From IMG/VR virus record IMGVR_UViG_3300042907_001459, positions 1-22,296 of that record: DNA of 22,296 nt; one strand, 5' to 3'. The stretch comes from a virus. The position numbers were made by a program, and so were the translations under genes. This document shows, one piece after another, positions 1 to 6,137 of this stretch. Within the stretch, counting starts at the first letter, position 1. Every line of letters starts with the position of its first letter. Under the pieces are notes generated by a model, which was not told where the DNA came from, did no database searches, and was given only the letters and a program-made list of their open reading frames with translations.

Positions 1-67
1 ACACCCATTCAGAGACTTGCACGCCAAGGCCTGCAGCATTCTCGGTGTAGACGACGAGAGGTTTCAT
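1..67 (-). CDS. Truncated phage protein, N-terminal 22 residues only
   Basis: An ATG lies one base after the TAA stop of the upstream 65-residue gene (TAA-C-ATG). The frame stays open to the window edge, giving a protein that begins MKPLVVYTENAAGLGVQV. The tight spacing and same strand support a real gene of the late operon, and the 3' end is missing. I do not recognise the family. The visible part has no signal peptide or membrane segment. The next genes to the left would be expected to be head completion or tail genes, but that is only inference from gene order. Confidence 0.6.
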   Translation of the reverse strand, partial: MKPLVVYTENAAGLGVQVSEWV

Positions 68-68
68 G

Positions 69-266
69 TTAGCAGTCTCCGCCGTGACGCTTGTGGAGTT
101 TCTTCAAGGTCATCGCGAGATTTGCTCTCTTGGCGAGTGTCGGATTGTCACTATGCGCCGCTTTCTGCAATTTCTTCGCGGGAATATTTTTATCTTCGGG
201 GACGTGAAGCGCCTTACGCAAAGAACCCGGATTCTTTATTGCTGACTGAATCCACTTCTCTGACAT
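69..266 (-). CDS. Small basic conserved phage protein (65 aa)
   Basis: This short Lys/Arg-rich protein carries the signature KWIQSAIKNPGSLRKAL near its N-terminus, followed by KNIPAKKLQKAA and a basic helix ending in KRHGGDC. I recall this WIQxAIKxPGxLRxxL pattern from many small phage proteins of unknown function, usually near head genes; that is memory, not a search. The start is supported by an AAGGGGGG Shine-Dalgarno 8 bases upstream of the ATG. It sits after the 130-residue GG-motif gene, with a GC-rich hairpin in between. Charge and size would suit a minor virion or DNA-binding protein, but no function can be assigned. Confidence 0.8.
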   Translation of the reverse strand: MSEKWIQSAIKNPGSLRKALHVPEDKNIPAKKLQKAAHSDNPTLAKRANLAMTLKKLHKRHGGDC

Positions 267-295
267 CGTCGCGGCCCCCCTTAAAATGGACGAGC

Positions 296-313
296 GCCCC
301 GGCGAACCGGGGC
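296..313 (-). terminator. GC-rich hairpin with TTCG loop, possible weak terminator or RNA stabiliser
   Basis: GCCCCGG and CCGGGGC pair perfectly (7 bp) around a 4-base loop that reads TTCG on the transcribed minus strand. It lies between the stop of the 130-residue gene and the start of the 65-residue gene. No U-run follows directly, only TTTT about 11 bases later, so full termination is doubtful. Partial attenuation or mRNA 3'-end protection is equally possible. Confidence 0.4.
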
Positions 314-321
314 ACTCCTTT

Positions 322-714
322 TTAGTCGTTAATATCCTTCATGCCCTTGAAATTCGGGCGCTCAGAAGTGCTCGAAGCCGTCGAAAGCGGGGTCCGGCCG
401 CCGCTCGCGCGCTTCGCGCGGTCCATGCGAGCCGGCGACTTCATGCCCTCGCACGAACCGCCGTCCTTCTTCACCTTCTTTTCCTTCTTGAGCTTCTCAA
501 ACTCGTGCATGCCGCCGGCTTCATGACCACGGTCATAATAGCCCTGCTTCTTGGCGACCTTGCCGCCCTTCTTAAAGTTGCTGACTTTCTCGTCGGCTTC
601 TTTCGCAGTGTTGCTGTCGCCGCCGGCATACCAGCTCGCACCCTTGTCAGAGTCCGTAACCTTAACGCCCTCTTCAACCTTGCCGCCTTCTTTGCGGTAT
701 GTCTTGCCCTTCAT
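322..714 (-). CDS. Lys/Gly-rich phage protein with repeated xGG(K/R) motif (130 aa)
   Basis: A very basic, low-complexity protein in which short GG motifs recur: RKEGGKV, FKKGGKV, EAGGM, KDGGS and ASGGR. Between them are charged linkers, and it ends with a Ser/Thr-rich tail. A longer frame begins at a TTG at 720, but the ATG at 714 sits 8 bases after AAGGA, a normal spacing, so I prefer 714. The motif is shared with the 332-residue protein at 6289-7287 (KKGGRV, KQGGKV, KDGGRM, KDGGKI), suggesting a common binding or processing role. I recall similar GGKV-rich small proteins from other phages, without a known function. It lies in the late operon downstream of the capsid genes and is probably a virion or assembly component. 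Confidence 0.75.
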   Translation of the reverse strand: MKGKTYRKEGGKVEEGVKVTDSDKGASWYAGGDSNTAKEADEKVSNFKKGGKVAKKQGYYDRGHEAGGMHEFEKLKKEKKVKKDGGSCEGMKSPARMDRAKRASGGRTPLSTASSTSERPNFKGMKDIND

Positions 715-734
715 AGCCAAATTCCTTCTATGTA

Positions 735-1211
735 TTACGTGTTGCCGTTAGGACCCTGGAGATACGTGACTGTCAGAACGCCGCGTCCCGCGCCCGCAAC
801 AGCGCCGCCCGAAACGACGATACGTACGTCATTCGCCTGCGTCGGAGAAATCACGCCCACAGAAATCCAGTTCTCGCACTGAGCGACCGTAGTCGGAGCA
901 AGAATGGAAACGCCGAGACCCTCAGCCGCCGCATTGGTAAAATGCGTCGCGTCAATCGTAACGCCATCCAACGTGCCGCCAACGCTAACCGTATTGGTGA
1001 AAGCAGTCGAAATGGTCCAATTGATGCTGAGAATCTGGCTCGTAGCCGGCAACGTAATATCTGTAACGGTCGGAGTGCCGTTCTCTGTGAACGGATAACT
1101 CTGAGCCATAACCACCTGGCCGACGTTTTCAACGTCAACTCCAGGCAGCGTGCCAGTCGTCGCCAGAATATTTCCGGCTCGGATTGGGCCTGTGAATGTC
1201 GTATAACCCAT
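735..1211 (-). CDS. Probable structural protein downstream of capsid gene (158 aa)
   Basis: This protein begins MGYTTFTGPIRAGNI and is rich in Thr, Val, Gly and Ala, with alternating hydrophobic stretches typical of beta-strand virion proteins (for example LSINWTISTAFTNTVSVGG). It has no Cys-based motif, signal peptide or membrane helix. I do not know the family; the composition and position close to the major capsid gene suggest a head decoration, fibre or head-completion protein. AAAGGA about 11 bases upstream of the ATG, inside the 3' end of the endonuclease gene, can serve as ribosome binding site. The endonuclease gene separates it from the capsid gene and was probably inserted between two formerly adjacent structural genes. 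Confidence 0.75.
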   Translation of the reverse strand: MGYTTFTGPIRAGNILATTGTLPGVDVENVGQVVMAQSYPFTENGTPTVTDITLPATSQILSINWTISTAFTNTVSVGGTLDGVTIDATHFTNAAAEGLGVSILAPTTVAQCENWISVGVISPTQANDVRIVVSGGAVAGAGRGVLTVTYLQGPNGNT

Positions 1212-1216
1212 TGTTT

Positions 1217-1969
1217 TTACGTCCTTTCCCCCTGCACGAGGTTTCGCCCCATCGTCCGTGCAGTGTCTGCCGGGCCAGTCGAGGGGGCTAAGGTGCCCGG
1301 TTGTTCTTCAGACACGACGGGCGTGTCTGAAGAGTATTTCAGTAAGTATTTGTAAACACTAAGAACCACTAAAGGGTTATCTTTTAGCATACCCACACCT
1401 ACATTGCAACTGTTACAGAGCAAGCCGCGAACCTTTCCAGTCTCATGACAGTGGTCAACGGCTAACGCTTTTAACTTACCGTTTCTCACACTTACCTCAG
1501 GCAGACCACAAATTGCGCATTTGTTATCTTGTTCTATGACTTTCTTAGAGTATTCAGCAAGAGTTATGCCAAAATCTCTAAGTAAGCTACTGTTAGAACG
1601 TTTCGGTTCGTATGTTTTGCAGTAAGCCTTAGCGTAAGCTAACCGATCGTCTCTATTATTGTGGTCGTACCCAGACAAACCCCGCATTACTTCCAAGTTT
1701 TCGAACCGGTAATCCCGAATGTTCTTATTCTTAAAAGTAACTCGTCTCTCTGGCCACGAACCGGTCATGTAAAACCAAATGGCACGGGGTATCGTAGTTG
1801 ATTGCCTATCAACGACCACATACCCTTTAGTGCCGCCTGCGATCATACCGGCTTTCACATTCTTAGAAACGTCGACCTTCCACTTTAAGACGCCAGTTTC
1901 CGGACAATAGTCAAGAACCTCTAGAAGTCTTTCATGTGAATATGTCGGATCGTCTATCTTACCCTTCAT
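1217..1969 (-). CDS. Free-standing endonuclease: degenerate HNH-type module plus endonuclease VII-like domain
   Basis: Residues 10-95 resemble the N-terminal half of phage HNH homing endonucleases (YCPETGVLKWK, then AGMIAGGTKGYVVV, then IWFYMTGSWP). The usual His-Arg and Asp-His-x-Asn positions are replaced by PRAIW and VTFKNKNIRDYR, so this active site looks dead. Residues 148-195 form a recombination endonuclease VII-like domain: CAIC (C151, C154), VDHCHETGKVRGLL with the catalytic-type D172-H173, and CNSC (C185, C188). The zinc and catalytic positions appear intact. The gene is visibly more A+T-rich than its neighbours up to about position 1335; the last 35 residues return to local base composition. 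It follows the major capsid gene, a frequent insertion site for mobile endonucleases. The SD GGAG, 5 bases before the ATG, lies in a hairpin. Likely role: a mobile endonuclease cutting phage DNA, unless it acts as a resolvase. Confidence 0.88.
   Translation of the reverse strand: MKGKIDDPTYSHERLLEVLDYCPETGVLKWKVDVSKNVKAGMIAGGTKGYVVVDRQSTTIPRAIWFYMTGSWPERRVTFKNKNIRDYRFENLEVMRGLSGYDHNNRDDRLAYAKAYCKTYEPKRSNSSLLRDFGITLAEYSKKVIEQDNKCAICGLPEVSVRNGKLKALAVDHCHETGKVRGLLCNSCNVGVGMLKDNPLVVLSVYKYLLKYSSDTPVVSEEQPGTLAPSTGPADTARTMGRNLVQGERT
1305..1333 (-). repeat. Perfect 12-bp inverted repeat inside the endonuclease 3' end
   Basis: TCTTCAGACACG (1305-1316) and CGTGTCTGAAGA (1322-1333) are exact inverted copies around a 5-base loop. 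The repeat lies in the coding sequence at residues SSDTPVVSEEQ, where A+T-rich endonuclease sequence changes to G+C-rich sequence. A second hairpin, CCGGGC/GCCCGG (1270-1275 and 1295-1300), follows downstream. It could be an RNA structure that slows transcription or protects mRNA, or a scar of insertion. Confidence 0.6.
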
Positions 1970-2040
1970 GGTGTCTCCGGGGGTTGGTTGAACGGTTCAA
2001 CTATACCCCGGAAAACCTTTCTTAGCAACTGGGTGCGCAT
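1966..2040 (-). other. Possible 24-codon leader ORF coupled to the endonuclease
   Basis: An ATG at 2040 opens a 24-codon frame (begins MRTQLLRKVF) whose TGA stop overlaps the endonuclease ATG as ATGA. The nearest SD, AAGGAG, is about 15 bases upstream, which is too far for efficient use, and it can pair with CTCCTT. Translation of this leader would open the hairpin that masks the endonuclease SD. The overlap could be chance; I see no protein family. Confidence 0.22.
1976..2012 (-). promoter_or_regulatory. Two-part hairpin covering the endonuclease ribosome binding site
   Basis: The outer stem TCCGGGG (1976-1982) pairs with CCCCGGA (2006-2012). The inner stem GTTGAA (1987-1992) pairs with TTCAAC (1996-2001) around a 3-base loop. 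On the mRNA, three of the four bases of the GGAG SD (1978-1975) are in the outer stem. This would reduce translation from full-length capsid transcripts, as is known for some phage homing endonucleases (T4 I-TevI late message). No U-run follows, so it is not a terminator. Confidence 0.55.
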
Positions 2041-2042
2041 CA

Positions 2043-2061
2043 AAGGAGTACGTTTCTCCTT
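2043..2061 (-). promoter_or_regulatory. AAGGAG/CTCCTT hairpin just downstream of the capsid gene
   Basis: AAGGAG and CTCCTT form a 6-bp stem around a 7-base loop, 12 bases after the capsid stop codon. On the mRNA the 5' arm itself looks like an SD, so pairing with the 3' arm would hide it. It may be a weak terminator (a TTTG follows) or part of a leader controlling the endonuclease. Confidence 0.35.
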
Positions 2062-2073
2062 AACTCATTGTTT

Positions 2074-2988
2074 TTAATGAGTCGGGAACGACCCGAAGAT
2101 GCTTCTCCAATTGTAGAATCCAAACGAATATCGTTCGTAGCCCTTGACCAAAAGATTATCGGTCGTAAAGTCTACCTGCATGTCCATTTCGTACGGAACA
2201 CGCTCCATGTAGACCAGACCCTTGATATTGGTCAGGAGGAACCAGGCGTAGTTCGAGGTCAAGAAGTCCATGACCATATAACCTTCCGGCAGGCCGCCGG
2301 CTGTTGTATGGATGGCGTTGACATCGTTGTCCGCCGTGCCCGGACGAAGTTCCGTCTTGGTCAGGCGGATCGCGACCGGCTCGAGGGCCGGCGGGACGAT
2401 CAGCTTGCGACCGCGAGCGAACATTTTCAGACCGGCGATGTCCTTGAAGTTCTGCCGGATGGAGACCATCGCGTTCAGCAAGGACGACTCGTTCAGGTCA
2501 ACCTGGACAATCGGGGTGTTCGGAATGACGCCGCCGTCAATCGGGTGATTGAGCGAGCAGAGCGCCTGTCCGTCACCACCGACCGACGGGTTGTAGGTCT
2601 GGGCGGTGTTGAGGATGTTCGCGCCGTAGATTTCCTTCGTCTGACCGAACGATTCGATCAGGCCAAGGTTCGTCGGCGTAAACTGAGTTTTGTATAAATT
2701 GTCATCAATAGCTTTACGAGTGATCGCGTAGCCGAGACCGATCTCGTAGTGCTCCTGATTGTAGACGTAACGCTCGCTCGCATTGTTGTCGAACGAAACC
2801 GCGCCGCCTTCAGTCTTGATCGCCGCAAGACCGAGGTAACGCATTTCAGCGGTACGCTCAAGCGCCATGTTGGACTTGGCCTTTTCGAAGACCTTGTCCC
2901 ACTGCGACGGGATCTGCGGATACTTGCCTTCAACGCCCCGGAGACCGGGGAGGAGAAGGTCGCGAATAGCCGAAAGATTAACAGCCAT
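2074..2988 (-). CDS. Major capsid protein
   Basis: A 304-residue protein beginning MAVNLSAIRDLLLPGLRGVEGKYPQIPSQWDKVFE. It has motifs familiar from Mu gpT-like/HK97-fold capsid proteins: an early SNMALERTAEMRYLGLAAIKTEGGAVSFD, then YEIGLGYAITRKAIDDNLY, CSLNHPIDGG, a VPPALEPVAIRL core strand and the C-terminal GFYNWRSIFGS. The role is to form the icosahedral shell. The length is normal for an uncleaved HK97-fold shell protein, and no protease gene is seen nearby. GGAG and AAGGA lie just upstream of the ATG. Gene order (scaffold-like, 178 aa, 208 aa, capsid) fits a head-assembly operon. The exact family rests on my pattern memory; the capsid assignment itself is firm. Confidence 0.88.
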   Translation of the reverse strand: MAVNLSAIRDLLLPGLRGVEGKYPQIPSQWDKVFEKAKSNMALERTAEMRYLGLAAIKTEGGAVSFDNNASERYVYNQEHYEIGLGYAITRKAIDDNLYKTQFTPTNLGLIESFGQTKEIYGANILNTAQTYNPSVGGDGQALCSLNHPIDGGVIPNTPIVQVDLNESSLLNAMVSIRQNFKDIAGLKMFARGRKLIVPPALEPVAIRLTKTELRPGTADNDVNAIHTTAGGLPEGYMVMDFLTSNYAWFLLTNIKGLVYMERVPYEMDMQVDFTTDNLLVKGYERYSFGFYNWRSIFGSFPTH

Positions 2989-3003
2989 TGGTCCTTACTC
3001 CTA

Positions 3004-3630
3004 TTAGATGCCAGCAACGGCGCTATTCGTGCGCAGCCACTCGTTGTTAAAGCCGACTTCGACGTAGTTAAACTGAGCAGTTGCGTCTGTTCCGTTCGAC
3101 CCCGGCGGGTCAAGCACCATGTTGGTGATAATGAACGGGAAAGTCGATGTCGTGGCGATTGTGTCAACAAACATGCCCGACTGCTGTGTCAGGGAGCTGC
3201 CGACGCCGACGTTCAGATTGCAGTATTTGCCGACAGGCGAGGATACGAAGTTCGACGGTGTGCCGGAAATCTGAAAACCCGTGCCGCTTGTCTGAACGAT
3301 GAACCGCGCGTTCGGGTCATCAATGATGTACGCCGCGACGTCGCCCTGGGCGTCAAAGCCCGGCCAATACTGCGACCACACCGTCCGCTTCTGCGAGATG
3401 CTCAGATACTGGCAGCCCCAGAAAATGCCGGCCAGCGGCGCGTTAAGCGTCGATGTCGCCGAGGCCTGCCCGACGTAACCATTCGCCGGCAGCACCTGCG
3501 TAAGCGCGTCTCCGCGATAGATCGGGGTGGCGTTTGTGGACTGAATACGGCGGGTGGTAACCCTCCAGTTCATGGGTCCATTAGACGTGTTTACGGGTCT
3601 GAAGCCAAAAGGGGCCAAAAGATTTGCCAC
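3004..3630 (-). CDS. Conserved head-associated protein upstream of capsid (208 aa)
   Basis: The protein starts MANLLAPFGFRPVNTSNGP and contains IYRGDALTQV, then GIFWGCQYLSISQKRTVWSQYWPG and DVAAYIIDDPNARFIVQ. I recall this combination (APFGFRP near the start, SQKR.VWS.YWPG in the middle) from proteins coded next to major capsid genes in many phages and metagenomic contigs, with no firm function. A shell-decorating or stabilising protein is a reasonable inference. The start is GTG at 3630, supported by AGGAGG with 5-base spacing; a purely ATG-based start would lose the conserved N-terminus. It leads the capsid cluster, after the 255-bp gap with hairpins. Confidence 0.8.
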   Translation of the reverse strand: MANLLAPFGFRPVNTSNGPMNWRVTTRRIQSTNATPIYRGDALTQVLPANGYVGQASATSTLNAPLAGIFWGCQYLSISQKRTVWSQYWPGFDAQGDVAAYIIDDPNARFIVQTSGTGFQISGTPSNFVSSPVGKYCNLNVGVGSSLTQQSGMFVDTIATTSTFPFIITNMVLDPPGSNGTDATAQFNYVEVGFNNEWLRTNSAVAGI

Positions 3631-3885
3631 GGCTTCCTCCTGTTCAAGAGAGAAGTCAGTAGCTACAACAGCGCGTTATAGAATACGGACAGATAAATAA
3701 TGAAGAGCGGCTCGGCGCGAGCTGCTGAAGGATCTGCGGAACGGTGGTCCCGCTAGAATTCTTTGCGTCTACCGTGTTTAGATTCAATCGCAGCGCGCTT
3801 TTGAACTAATAAAACCACGGCGAAGTCTAAACATTTACGACGCTGTTGGCGATTATAGCGCAACAGCGTCGAAATGTCAAATCTG
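3631..3885 (-). promoter_or_regulatory. Intergenic gap upstream of the capsid cluster
   Basis: I see no credible gene here. It contains the 17-bp hairpin at 3831-3877 and a smaller GCGGCTCG/CGAGCTGC hairpin at 3707-3725. There is also a TATAAC-like -10 box (minus strand, about 3679-3674) with only a weak -35 (TTCATT). A promoter for the 208-residue and capsid genes is plausible, because the strong hairpin precedes it and would insulate the cluster. Confidence 0.35.
3831..3877 (-). terminator. Very strong hairpin after the 178-aa gene, probable terminator or attenuator
   Basis: CGACGCTGTTG (3838-3848) and CAACAGCGTCG (3861-3871) pair perfectly over 11 bp. ACATTT (3831-3836) and AAATGT (3872-3877) extend this to 17 bp with a single bulged base. 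On the minus strand the stem ends in AAATGTTTAG, a poor U-run. It starts 8 bases after the TAA of the 178-residue gene, the normal place for a terminator or for an RNA end-protecting hairpin. Confidence 0.5.
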
Positions 3886-4422
3886 TTACTCGTTCGGCAC
3901 GTCAATCGGTCCACGCGTCTTGGAAAACCGGTTAACTTCCCGGCGACCAAGGTCTCCGGCGCGACCTTCGCGCATCTGAGCCTCTTTCGTAATGACCGCC
4001 TCACGAGCGGCGCGGCGCTCTTCTTCACGCGCTTCAAGCGTGAACTGGAGCGGGCGTTCCATGAGAACGAGGCCGCCGACTTCAATCGTTTCGCCTTTCC
4101 AGCCGCGCGGCATGAGTTCGGGGTGCCGGCTAACAGGGACCGGTTCCCAGCCGTTCATTTCGTTCTGACGGATACGGTCAATGTCGTCCTGGTTTAAAAC
4201 GGACTTTAACTTCCATTGGTAGTCCCACCCGTCAGGCGGGGGCGGTGCCCAGTACTTATCGCGTTCTGAACCGCCTGCGAGGTCCGGATTTCCGCGCAGC
4301 TGGCGAATACGAGCTTCCGCACGAGCAATTGAACTCATTTCTTTTGATTCGGCCGCGCCTTCCGCTTCCGCCGCAGATTTTAGCGCGCGCCCCTCGCGGG
4401 TTCTCAAGTCAATATTAGTCAT
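3886..4422 (-). CDS. Conserved phage protein next to scaffold gene (178 aa)
   Basis: A charged, mostly helical protein beginning MTNIDLRTREGRALKSAAEA. Its middle part has DGWDYQWKLKSVL, GWEPVPVSRHPELMP, and then GGLVLMERPLQFTLEAREEERRAA. I recall the W-x-W ... GWxPVPxxRHPEL ... GGLVLMERP arrangement from proteins beside scaffold and capsid genes in other phages; no function is established that I know of. A minor head or assembly role is inferred from position only. It follows the scaffold-like gene, whose TAG stop is part of TAGAAGGAA, giving this gene its SD 9 bases before the ATG. The strong hairpin at 3831-3877 follows it. Confidence 0.75.
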   Translation of the reverse strand: MTNIDLRTREGRALKSAAEAEGAAESKEMSSIARAEARIRQLRGNPDLAGGSERDKYWAPPPPDGWDYQWKLKSVLNQDDIDRIRQNEMNGWEPVPVSRHPELMPRGWKGETIEVGGLVLMERPLQFTLEAREEERRAAREAVITKEAQMREGRAGDLGRREVNRFSKTRGPIDVPNE

Positions 4423-4436
4423 TAGTTATATTCCTT

Positions 4437-5444
4437 CTAAGCCGTCAGCTTACCTTGCTTAATTAAGAAAGCTTTGTTTCGGGCGTAGGATTCGATAGCT
4501 TTATCGCGGGGGAGGTCGGGTTCAGCGAGAATCGCCATTTCAACCTCATCCGGCCTTAGCGTCATGACGTTGCTCTGGTTGTTCGGTCGCGACGAGATGC
4601 CGTTAGCCGTTGAAGATACGGGGGTTGAAGCGATTGACTTTTTCTGAACGCGAGCCGCCGGGGCTTCGTCTTCCTGATTGGAATACCCGAGACGCGCTTC
4701 AATATAGCGGAAGTATTCCCGGCTTTCCGGCTGTATTCCGTCTTCGACCGCGTCTTCGTGGGCGCGTGTGAGGCGTCCTATTTTACTGACGACCTCGGGG
4801 TGTTCCCGCAACCACTGCGCAGATTTCGGCGTTAGCCGCTGCGCGTACATTTCAACCGGGTCCATCTGAGGCGCAGGAGGAACCTGCGGCTCAAACGACG
4901 GCGGTTGCTGTTTTACGGAACCTTCCGTCGTTTCCTGAAGCTGTTCCTGAAGTCTCGCGCGGCCATTCTGAAGCTGAAGGAGGTGCGATTCTGCCTGAGC
5001 AATAGCCCGCTGCGCCTTTGCGGCCGCTGCATAGTCGCCCGCCGCCATGGCCTCTGCGTAATCGCGCTCTGCTCCGGCTGCCGCCTGTTCGGTAGAGTGT
5101 ATCGCGTTATCAATAATCGCGAGGTTACTCCCCTGAACCTGATTTTGCGCATATTCCGCTTGGTAACGCTGTTGCTGCGCAAATTGTTCGGCTTGTTTTC
5201 GGGCCTCGCGTTCGGCCTCTGCGATTTTCCGCTGATGTTCATACTGAGCGCGGAGATCGTTTAGCGCCTTTTCCCGAGGATCCGGGGCGTCGGGTTCTTC
5301 CCGCTTGGTAGAAACCGGCTCAATCTTTGCTGATGTTTCTTCGATTTTCGCTTTACTGTCACTGATTTCGACTTCAGTAACGGGTTCGTCAGGCAGCGTT
5401 ACCTGAACCGCTTTTTCCTGCGGCGCATCGTCGTCCGTTATCAT
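4437..5444 (-). CDS. Putative capsid scaffold protein (335 aa)
   Basis: The sequence has the typical build of a phage scaffold: an acidic, disordered N-terminus (residues 1-60), a long Gln/Ala/Arg/Glu-rich coiled coil (about 60-175), a Pro-rich hinge (QQPPSFEPQVPPAPQ), and a more compact C-terminal part with SAQWLREHPEVV and a final MTLRPDEVEMAILAEPDLPRDKAIESYARNK. It has no Cys and no enzyme motif. It lies between the GroES-like gene and the capsid cluster, where a scaffold belongs. The role would be to guide capsid subunits into a procapsid and then leave. The start ATG has AGGA at 7 bases, but this can pair with TCCT directly before the ATG. Confidence 0.75.
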   Translation of the reverse strand: MITDDDAPQEKAVQVTLPDEPVTEVEISDSKAKIEETSAKIEPVSTKREEPDAPDPREKALNDLRAQYEHQRKIAEAEREARKQAEQFAQQQRYQAEYAQNQVQGSNLAIIDNAIHSTEQAAAGAERDYAEAMAAGDYAAAAKAQRAIAQAESHLLQLQNGRARLQEQLQETTEGSVKQQPPSFEPQVPPAPQMDPVEMYAQRLTPKSAQWLREHPEVVSKIGRLTRAHEDAVEDGIQPESREYFRYIEARLGYSNQEDEAPAARVQKKSIASTPVSSTANGISSRPNNQSNVMTLRPDEVEMAILAEPDLPRDKAIESYARNKAFLIKQGKLTA

Positions 5445-5456
5445 AGGAGCGTCCTA
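5444..5456 (-). promoter_or_regulatory. Small hairpin pairing the scaffold SD with its anti-SD
   Basis: TAGGA (5444-5448) and TCCTA (5452-5456) form a 5-bp stem with a 3-base loop, reaching the first base of the scaffold start codon. On the mRNA the SD AGGA is in the 5' arm. It could tune scaffold translation, but the stem is short. Confidence 0.3.
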
Positions 5457-5460
5457 TAAG

Positions 5461-5880
5461 TTAGTAGATTGCGTCTGGAGACGCGACACGCAGGCGCAGA
5501 TGGATGTCCGTAACAACTCGACACGGGACAGCTGCGTCGCGGGAGGATAGTCCCTCTTTAGAAGAGTTCAGTGTGACGGGCCAGCCGTCTGAAGGGCGAA
5601 ATACGACCCAATCACCCGGACCAATGTCGCGGAAACGTTCGCCATCTTCATCGAGAAATGCGGTGGGGCCGAGTTTCAGAATAAGCCCACACTTTCCCTG
5701 CCACCGATCTTCGTCGCGTGTGGCATCCGCAAGTATAATACCCGATTTGGTTTTTTCAGGCCGCATGTATAACGCGACGAGAACATCGGAACCAAAAACT
5801 TCTACTCTAGAAGTATCGCCAAGTTTTTCTAAAATTTGCTGTTTCGGATCAACGTCGTGAGACATAAGTGAAGCCGGCAT
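5461..5880 (-). CDS. Phage-encoded GroES-like co-chaperonin (139 aa)
   Basis: After a 25-residue extension, the chain follows the GroES fold: VEVFGSDVLVALYMRPEKTKSGIILADAT. The mobile loop (about residues 41-53) carries GIIL (47-50), matching the GroEL-binding I-V-L tripeptide. Then come GKCGLILKLGP, the conserved turn IGPGDWVVF (86-94), and a closing VVTDIHLRLRVASPDAIY. GroES caps GroEL so that clients fold; phage versions (T4 gp31 is the classic case) help fold the capsid protein. The position before scaffold and capsid genes fits that role. At about 139 residues it is longer than bacterial GroES (about 97), with an N-terminal tail and an insert after the PGD turn (SSKEGLSSRDAA). The ATG at 5880 is preferred over the internal one because AAAGG precedes it, overlapping the upstream TAG. 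Confidence 0.87.
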   Translation of the reverse strand: MPASLMSHDVDPKQQILEKLGDTSRVEVFGSDVLVALYMRPEKTKSGIILADATRDEDRWQGKCGLILKLGPTAFLDEDGERFRDIGPGDWVVFRPSDGWPVTLNSSKEGLSSRDAAVPCRVVTDIHLRLRVASPDAIY

Positions 5881-5883
5881 GGC

Positions 5884-6093
5884 CTACCTTTCTTTGTCTT
5901 CTACGCCCAGGACGCGCGCCTGAGCTTCGCGAGCGGCATCGAGGGCGTCTCGAATGCCGCGGATTTTCCCGTAACGGTAGCGGTAGTCCGCCCAGTCAAC
6001 GGGTTTGCCATTAACCAGTTCTGACGCGTGATGTTCGAGCTGCTCGCCGAGTATCCGCTCCAATTCCTGGTAAAGCCGTAAATCAAGATTCAT
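5884..6093 (-). CDS. Small helical protein of unknown function (69 aa)
   Basis: The protein begins MNLDLRLYQELERILGEQLEHHASELVNGKPVDWADYRYRYGKIRGIRDAL and is predicted by eye to be two helices with a short loop. I do not recognise it by name; small proteins with LVxGKxxDxxxYRxxxGxIxGLR patterns are common beside phage head genes and may be assembly factors. The ATG has no clear SD. Instead it overlaps the stop of a 15-codon frame (GCATGA), so translational coupling is possible. The stop TAG is part of the SD of the GroES-like gene, linking the two. Confidence 0.7.
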   Translation of the reverse strand: MNLDLRLYQELERILGEQLEHHASELVNGKPVDWADYRYRYGKIRGIRDALDAAREAQARVLGVEDKER

Positions 6094-6137
6094 GCGTTGA
6101 TTGATTTAGGGTTTAGTGATACACTAGTCCCAGCCAT
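6090..6137 (-). other. Possible 15-codon leader ORF coupled to the 69-aa gene
   Basis: ATG at 6137 opens MAGTSVSLNPKSINA, whose TGA overlaps the ATG of the 69-residue gene as ATGA. GAGGA lies about 10 bases upstream, a loose SD. The next gene lacks an SD, so coupling would make sense. The frame is too short to exclude chance. Confidence 0.25.

Noticed and set aside
286-882. Plus-strand frame (198 codons) with apparent hydrophobic Leu/Ala stretches
   Set aside because: The hydrophobic runs are the complement of Lys/Glu-rich codons in the minus-strand 130-residue gene; it also crosses a gene border.
2749-3681. Long plus-strand frame (310 codons) opposite the capsid and 208-aa genes
   Set aside because: It runs across two well-supported minus-strand genes and their junction, has Arg/Val-rich composition typical of an antisense frame, and lacks a recognisable domain.
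3753-4085. 110-codon minus-strand frame overlapping the 178-aa gene
   Set aside because: It overlaps the conserved 178-residue gene in another frame, passes through the strong hairpin, and has shadow-like Ser/Arg composition.
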